A DNA stretch of 6,109 bases, taken from NCBI RefSeq assembly GCF_040675535.1, contig NZ_JBFAPC010000236.1, forward strand, positions 1-6,109, in the 5' to 3' direction. The stretch comes from Patulibacter sp040675535 (GTDB lineage: Bacteria; Actinomycetota; Thermoleophilia; Solirubrobacterales; Solirubrobacteraceae). Made by a program: the position numbers and the translations under genes. This document shows positions 1 to 3,872 of the stretch, in pieces (the first letter of the stretch is position 1; every line of letters begins with the position of its first letter). A model generated the notes under the pieces. The model was not told where the DNA came from and made no database searches. It saw nothing but the letters and a program-made list of their open reading frames with translations.

Positions 1-1375
1 CGGCACCTCCGGCCCCGGCCGGCGTCGGCGCGCCCGGGGTCGTGACCGCGTCCGGCCCGCCGGTCTGGAACTCCACGACGACCCCGAGGCCCGCGGCGGC
101 GGTCAGGACCTGCGGGTCGCGGGCCCGCCGGCGCTGCTCGGCCCGCGCGGCCGCGGCCGCGCGGAAGGCGGCGGCCGCCCGGCGCTCGGCCGCGGTGGGG
201 CCCGCCTTCAGGCAGCCCGAGATCGACGCGTTGGCGAACGTCGCCCAGCGGTCGGGCAGGTCGAACGCCCGCTGGAGCTGCTCGCCGGTGACGTCGGCGG
301 TGCCCGTCGTGCCGGTCACGCGGGCGCGGAGGATGCGCGGCGAGTCGCCGCGCTCCAGGACGTCGATCCGCCGCAGCGCCCCGACGCGGAAGCGGGCCGT
401 CCGGGCGTCCGCCGACGCGGCGGTGAACGAGCGGACCCAGCGGTGCAGCTCGACGTCGCCCTCGTCCGGGTCGGGGACGCTCTGCAGCCACGAGCGGGGC
501 GCGCCGCCGAAGACCTTGTCGGCGTCCTCGGTCCGCCCGCCGCTGGTGGAGAAGAAGTACGTGATGACGGGCGTCCCGTTCAGCGTCACGACCTGGCCGC
601 GGGTCGCCGCGACGGCGGCGTCGCCCTGCGGCGACTCGCCCGCGATCCCCGTGTAGACCTGCGATCGCGTGTCGGGCCACTGGTCGAACGCCCGGCCGCC
701 GACCGCGTTGGTGATCGCGTAGGTGCGCGCCACGATCGCCTGCGCCTGCAGGGCGGCGGCGGGGAAGTCCGCCGGGGACTCCTCGGTCACGACGCCGCGC
801 AGGTAGTCCTCGATGTCCAGCTCGTTGACGACCACGACGTCCTTCGGGCCGTCCGGCAGCACGTCGATCCGGCCGCGGTAGGACCCGTCCTGCACGCCGT
901 CGGCGGACCTCCCCGCGACCCGGAGGATCCCGGCGTTCCCGGGGACGACCGCGACGCCCGACGTGGACCGGCCGAGCCGCTTCTTCCTCCCGATCTCGCG
1001 GATCTCGATGCCCGCGGCCTTGCGGATCAGCCGGTAGGAACGGGTCGTCTTCGTCTGCAGGCCGCCGACGGAGACCGCTCCGGAGATCGTCGTCTCGCGG
1101 GCGCCCCACTGCAGGGCGACGCGGACGGTCCGGCTCGCGGCGGCGGAGCGCTGCAGGCTCGTGCCGCGGTAGTAGTGGCGCAGGATCTGGCGCGGGGAGC
1201 GGCCCTTGGCGGCCATCCCGGCCGCGCCGTACTGGCTGAGGCCGACCCCGTGGCCGAAGCCCGCGCCGGTGACGACCACGCGCTCGGCGGCGCCGGCGGG
1301 GGCGGCGCCCAGGGCCATCAGCGCCACGCCGAGTCCGGCGGCCACGAGACCCGGGGCGACGCGCCGCGTGGCCAC
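1..1375 (-). CDS. SpoIID/LytB-domain secreted peptidoglycan-acting protein (3' end outside window)
   Basis: The minus strand reads open from a GTG at 1375 to the window edge, giving 458 codons without a stop. Residues 1-30 form a signal peptide: a basic start (ATRR), a hydrophobic core at about 9-25, and an A-G-A-A end. Residues 39-72 carry GFGHGVGLSQYGA followed by an ILRHYYRGT segment, a hallmark of SpoIID. The SpoIID core spans about 180-315: a LDIEDYLRGVV segment, E199 in the TEESP motif (equivalent to the catalytic Glu of SpoIID, in a V-V-A-S-E-M-P context), ALQAQAIVARTYA at 208-220, the PDTRSQVY motif at 234-241, and YFFSTSGGRTE at 273-283. From about 390 the chain turns Ala/Arg-rich, possibly helical, then Pro/Gly/Ala-rich. 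SpoIID proteins are lytic transglycosylases that cleave glycan strands of peptidoglycan lacking stem peptides. Outside endospore formers the role is probably general wall remodelling. The start was chosen for the signal peptide and a GGGAG site 8 nt upstream; an in-frame ATG at 1504 is the alternative. The family is secure; the exact role and C-terminus are unknown. Confidence 0.9.
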   Translation of the reverse strand, partial: MATRRVAPGLVAAGLGVALMALGAAPAGAAERVVVTGAGFGHGVGLSQYGAAGMAAKGRSPRQILRHYYRGTSLQRSAAASRTVRVALQWGARETTISGAVSVGGLQTKTTRSYRLIRKAAGIEIREIGRKKRLGRSTSGVAVVPGNAGILRVAGRSADGVQDGSYRGRIDVLPDGPKDVVVVNELDIEDYLRGVVTEESPADFPAAALQAQAIVARTYAITNAVGGRAFDQWPDTRSQVYTGIAGESPQGDAAVAATRGQVVTLNGTPVITYFFSTSGGRTEDADKVFGGAPRSWLQSVPDPDEGDVELHRWVRSFTAASADARTARFRVGALRRIDVLERGDSPRILRARVTGTTGTADVTGEQLQRAFDLPDRWATFANASISGCLKAGPTAAERRAAAAFRAAAAARAEQRRRARDPQVLTAAAGLGVVVEFQTGGPDAVTTPGAPTPAGAGGA

Positions 1376-1383
1376 GGGGCCGG

Positions 1384-1388
1384 CTCCC
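1384..1388 (-). promoter_or_regulatory. Ribosome binding site supporting the GTG start at 1375
   Basis: The minus strand reads GGGAG here, 8 nt before the GTG at 1375. This is a reasonable Shine-Dalgarno match and spacing, and it favours the GTG that directly precedes the signal peptide over the in-frame ATG at 1504. The region is so G-rich that a chance match is possible. Confidence 0.45.
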
Positions 1389-1513
1389 GCGACCGGCGTC
1401 GCGCGCGGGACCTGCCCGCGCCGCGTCGGCCCGCCGGTCGGCCACGTGGCCCGCGCGCGAGCCCTCGTCCCCGCCCGTCCTGTCCGTCGCCCGCCGTGCC
1501 GCATCGAACGCGC

Positions 1514-1519
1514 ACCGTA
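1514..1519 (-). promoter_or_regulatory. Candidate -10 box for the SpoIID-like gene
   Basis: The minus strand reads TACGGT, which fits the TANNNT pattern of actinobacterial housekeeping promoters. It is one of the few A/T-containing hexamers in this divergent region. No TTGACA-like -35 is visible 16-18 nt upstream. Transcription would begin near 1507, giving a leader of about 130 nt to the GTG at 1375, or a nearly leaderless message if the ATG at 1504 is used. Confidence 0.35.
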
Positions 1520-1604
1520 GCGGCCGCGAGCGCCCCGGCGCCGCACCTCGGCGGGCCTCTCCCGGCGCCGTGGCGCGGCGGTGCGGCCGCGGCGTTGCGG
1601 GTCC

Positions 1605-1622
1605 GGCACCACCGGCACCACC
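1605..1622. repeat. Perfect 9-bp tandem duplication (GGCACCACC x2)
   Basis: GGCACCACC at 1605-1613 is followed immediately by an identical copy at 1614-1622. The second copy covers the place where a -35 element would sit relative to the -10-like TACCCT at 1638-1643. It could be a regulator binding site of two half-turn units or just a replication-slippage duplication; the sequence alone does not decide. Confidence 0.5.
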
Positions 1623-1637
1623 CGCGGGACGCTCCGC

Positions 1638-1643
1638 TACCCT
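1638..1643 (+). promoter_or_regulatory. Candidate -10 box for the GH2 gene
   Basis: TACCCT matches TANNNT and lies 50 nt before the GTG at 1694. No recognisable -35 sits 17 nt upstream, where the tandem GGCACCACC copies lie instead. A start near 1650 would give a 5' leader of about 45 nt that is C-rich and has no clear Shine-Dalgarno sequence. Confidence 0.35.
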
Positions 1644-1693
1644 CCGACCTTCGCGCGGGCGGCCGTCCACCTCTCCCCGCCGAGTCCCCTCTC

Positions 1694-3643
1694 GTGTCAT
1701 TCGCGCCTCGTCGGTCCCTGCTCATCCTCGTGCCCCTGGCCGTCGTCGCCGCGGTGCTCGCGCTGCTGCTGCTCCCAGGCGGCCCGAGCACCAGCCACGC
1801 GGCCGGCACGGACGCCGAGCCGACGAAGCCGATCACGATCAGCGGCCCGTTCGGCCGGATCGCCCTCAGCGGCCCCTGGACCTACGCCTCGGACCCCCAG
1901 GACCAGGGCACCACCAAGCAGTGGCAGAAGGGCGGGTTCACCGGCAAGGACGTCACGATCCCGTACGTCCCGAACGCCGGGCGGATCACCGGCGCGGCCG
2001 GCGTCGTCAGCCACCGCGGGTCGGTCGGGTGGTACCGGACGACGGTGAACGTCGACGCCGCGGGCCAGTACGCGATCGCCTTCGGGTCCGTCAACCACAA
2101 GGCGACCGTCTGGGTCGACGGCAAGCAGGTCACGACCCACACCGGCGAGTTCCTGCCGTTCGAGGCCCGGACGACCCTGAGCGCCGGCGCGCACACGCTC
2201 GTCGTCCGCGCCGACTGGCGCGACCCCGAGAAGATGAAGGCCGACGGCTGGCACCGGCTGTGGTTCAACTTCGGCGGGATCAACCGCGAGGTCACGATCC
2301 GCAAGCTCGGCCCGAGCGAGGTCCAGGCCCCGTACGTCACCACGACGCTGGTCGGCGGCGCGGCGAAGGTCCGCGTCTCCGCCGTGGTCGTCAACCGCAG
2401 CGTCGAGCGCGACATCAGCCTGGTCGCCCTGCTGCGCCGCGACGGCCAGGACGTGCCGATCACCTTCCCGAAGGTCCACCTGAAGGCCCGGGCGTCGCAG
2501 CGGGTCCAGACCGAGGTGACGGTGAACGACCCGGCGCTGTGGGCCCCGGGCTCCCCGAACCTCTACGACCTGACGCTGACCGTCCCGAACGAGAGCGCGT
2601 ACCAGACGCGGATCGGCCTGCGACAGGTCGAGAAGCGCGGCCGCGAGATCTTCCTCAACGGCAAGCGGATCACCCTGCGCGGCGCCTCGATCCACGAGGA
2701 CGCGCCGGGCTACGGCACCGGCCTGCACGCCGAGCAGATGGACGCCCTGGTCGGCGACCTGAAGACGATCGGCGCGAACGCCACGCGCGCGCAGCACCCG
2801 CTGTCCCCGGCGCTGCTGGAGCGCCTGGACGCCGCCGGCATCATGATCTGGCAGGGCGTCGGCCCGACGGACTCCCCGGGCTCGTGGAAGAGCGACACGC
2901 CGGCGAAGGCCGCGGTCGCCCGCCAGCGCGTGCAGACGACGCTCGACGAGCAGCAGACGCACCCGTCGATCATCGTCTGGAACCTCGTCAACGAGATCGC
3001 CCGCAACGGCAACACCGGCGGCCAGGTCCCGTACATCCGCGAGACGTCGGCGAGGCTCAAGCGCGAGGACCCGGGCCGCCTGACCGCGCTCGACGTCTGG
3101 GCGACGCCCGTGAACTACACGGACGCCAACCCGGTGGAGGGCGCACGCGTCCCGGAGAAGATGGGGTCCGTCTACGACCACATCGACGCGATCGGGATCA
3201 CGAGCTACCAGGGCTGGTACAGCGACCCGGGCAAGCCGATGTCGTACCTGAAGACCAGCATCCAGAAGTTCTCCGGCGCCGTGAAGAAGGTCTTCGCCGG
3301 CAAGGCCCTGGTGCTCACCGAGTTCGGCGCGGAGGCCAACGGCGAGAACCCGACGACCCGCCCCGGCGGCTACGCGTACCAGGCCAACCTGCTGAAGACG
3401 ACGATCGACACGTACGCGAGCGACCCGGACTTCTCGGGCGAGATCGTCTGGAACCTGCGCGACTTCGGCGTGGCCCCGACCTTCATCGGCGGCTCGATCC
3501 GCACGAAGTACAAGGGCACGATCCGCCTGGTCCGCGGCCTGAACCAGAAGGGCCTCTTCACCTACAACGGCCGGCCGAAGCCGTCCGTCGGCCCGGTCAA
3601 GGCGGCGCTCGCCCGCGCGGCCGTCGACGCCGAGCGGCGCTGA
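1694..3643 (+). CDS. Exported or membrane-anchored GH2 glycoside hydrolase, beta-glucuronidase-like
   Basis: Predicted retaining exo-glycosidase of family GH2, 649 residues, acting outside the membrane. Residues 5-7 (PRR) and a hydrophobic stretch at 9-27 form a signal peptide or anchor; S-H-A-A at 34-37 is a possible cleavage site. The N-terminal jelly-roll sugar-binding domain (about 45-207) has VGWYR at 111-115 and GGINREV at 194-200. An Ig-like domain follows (about 210-315, with ALW..GSPNLY at 281-291). The TIM barrel starts at IFLNGKRITLRG (319-330), with RAQHP at 365-369, acid/base E434 in WNLVNE, and nucleophile E543 in VLTEFG. SYQGWY (504-509), GEIVWNLRDF (W586) and NQK (617-619) resemble RYYGWY, GEQVWNFADF and the N-x-K motif of E. 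coli beta-glucuronidase, where N566 and K568 bind the substrate carboxylate. This suggests a glucuronide or other uronic-acid substrate. The GTG start was chosen because it directly precedes the signal peptide; no good ribosome site precedes it. Family is secure; a galactosidase or other GH2 specificity remains possible. Confidence 0.92.
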   Translation: MSFAPRRSLLILVPLAVVAAVLALLLLPGGPSTSHAAGTDAEPTKPITISGPFGRIALSGPWTYASDPQDQGTTKQWQKGGFTGKDVTIPYVPNAGRITGAAGVVSHRGSVGWYRTTVNVDAAGQYAIAFGSVNHKATVWVDGKQVTTHTGEFLPFEARTTLSAGAHTLVVRADWRDPEKMKADGWHRLWFNFGGINREVTIRKLGPSEVQAPYVTTTLVGGAAKVRVSAVVVNRSVERDISLVALLRRDGQDVPITFPKVHLKARASQRVQTEVTVNDPALWAPGSPNLYDLTLTVPNESAYQTRIGLRQVEKRGREIFLNGKRITLRGASIHEDAPGYGTGLHAEQMDALVGDLKTIGANATRAQHPLSPALLERLDAAGIMIWQGVGPTDSPGSWKSDTPAKAAVARQRVQTTLDEQQTHPSIIVWNLVNEIARNGNTGGQVPYIRETSARLKREDPGRLTALDVWATPVNYTDANPVEGARVPEKMGSVYDHIDAIGITSYQGWYSDPGKPMSYLKTSIQKFSGAVKKVFAGKALVLTEFGAEANGENPTTRPGGYAYQANLLKTTIDTYASDPDFSGEIVWNLRDFGVAPTFIGGSIRTKYKGTIRLVRGLNQKGLFTYNGRPKPSVGPVKAALARAAVDAERR

Positions 3644-3648
3644 GGGCG

Positions 3649-3676
3649 CGCCGCCCCGTCGGACGACGAGGCGGCG
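3649..3676 (+). terminator. Hairpin just after the GH2 stop codon
   Basis: Arms CGCCGCC (3649-3655) and GGCGGCG (3670-3676) pair perfectly. Inside them CGTC (3657-3660) pairs with GACG (3665-3668) around a GGAC loop, with one C/A mismatch between the two stems. It starts 5 nt after the TGA of the hydrolase gene, a typical terminator position. No U-tract follows, which is common for hairpin terminators in high-GC actinobacteria. Confidence 0.55.
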
Positions 3677-3694
3677 TAGGACCGCACGTCCTGT

Positions 3695-3718
3695 CGGCCG
3701 GCGCGGTCGCGCCGGCCG
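3695..3718 (+). terminator. Strong 10-bp perfect stem-loop
   Basis: CGGCCGGCGC (3695-3704) and GCGCCGGCCG (3709-3718) form a perfect all-GC 10-bp stem closed by a GGTC tetraloop. It is the strongest hairpin I found and lies about 50 nt after the GH2 stop. There is no U-tract. Together with the hairpin at 3649-3676 it probably ends the hydrolase transcript and insulates the downstream regulator. Confidence 0.6.
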
Positions 3719-3734
3719 CGGCGGGGCGCCGCGG
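3716..3734. repeat. 8-bp inverted repeat overlapping the previous hairpin
   Basis: CCGCGGCG (3716-3723) and CGCCGCGG (3727-3734) are perfect inverted copies around a GGG loop. The left arm shares 3716-3718 with the right arm of the preceding 10-bp stem, so the two cannot both form fully. It may be chance in such GC-rich DNA. Confidence 0.45.
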
Positions 3735-3860
3735 TCGGACGACGGCGCGAACGGGCTGCTCCTGGTCGGAGCCGGCCAGCGCCTGCACCCCGGGCCCGGG
3801 GTTGGTGACGACCTGGCCCTCGGCGTGGGCGGCCGGGGCGCCGCCCGGCCTTCCGCGGCT

Positions 3861-3866
3861 TACGAT
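3861..3866 (+). promoter_or_regulatory. -10 box of the regulator gene, leaderless arrangement
   Basis: TACGAT matches TANNNT well and is separated by only six bases from the GTG start at 3873. Transcription normally starts about 7 nt after the -10 box, which puts the first transcribed base at the G of the GTG, so the mRNA should have no 5' leader. There is no Shine-Dalgarno sequence before the GTG, as expected for a leaderless message. No -35 consensus is seen near 3838-3843. Confidence 0.6.
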
Positions 3867-3872
3867 GCGGTC

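Larger units (their letters stand above)
1376..1693. other. Divergent intergenic region
   Basis: This 318-nt stretch separates the divergent SpoIID-like and glycosidase genes and must carry both promoters. I see one -10-like hexamer per strand (1514-1519 minus, 1638-1643 plus), a perfect 9-bp tandem duplication at 1605-1622, and many short GC palindromes that mean little in this composition. Open frames crossing it give Arg/Pro/Ala-rich translations typical of non-coding high-GC DNA. The part at 1376-1504 could instead encode a 43-residue N-terminal extension of the SpoIID-like protein if the ATG at 1504 is used. Confidence 0.6.
3658..3744. repeat. Direct repeat pair GTCGGACGACG (3658-3668 and 3734-3744)
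   Basis: An identical 11-mer occurs at 3658-3668 and at 3734-3744, with starts 76 bp apart, on either side of the strongest hairpin. The first copy lies in the inner stem and loop of the first terminator hairpin. The copies could be protein-binding sites or remnants of a duplicated terminator unit. An exact 11-mer match within a short GC-rich spacer is suggestive but not compelling. Confidence 0.4.

Noticed and set aside
42..656. A 204-codon plus-strand open frame opposite the SpoIID-like gene
   Set aside because: It lies antisense to the SpoIID catalytic core and has a low-complexity Arg/Ala/Ser composition with no motif.
443..1693. Upstream extension of the GH2 reading frame to 443
   Set aside because: The extension runs antisense through the SpoIID-like gene and gives Arg/Gly/Ala/Pro-rich low-complexity sequence. 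The signal peptide at 1694 marks the real start.
1376..1693. Possible small RNA or riboswitch in the divergent region
   Set aside because: I found no conserved riboswitch core, no clear terminator and no long stem, only scattered short GC palindromes.
1697..3181. A 494-codon minus-strand open frame inside the GH2 gene
   Set aside because: The translation has no recognisable domain and is dominated by Arg/Asp/Val/Leu shadow codons. The plus strand encodes an unambiguous GH2 enzyme.
3825..3872. Upstream in-frame GTG at 3825 as the regulator start
   Set aside because: It lies upstream of the -10 box at 3861-3866, has no ribosome binding site, and would add only a Gly/Ala-rich tail. The GTG at 3873 fits the leaderless arrangement and the usual N-terminus before LIGR.
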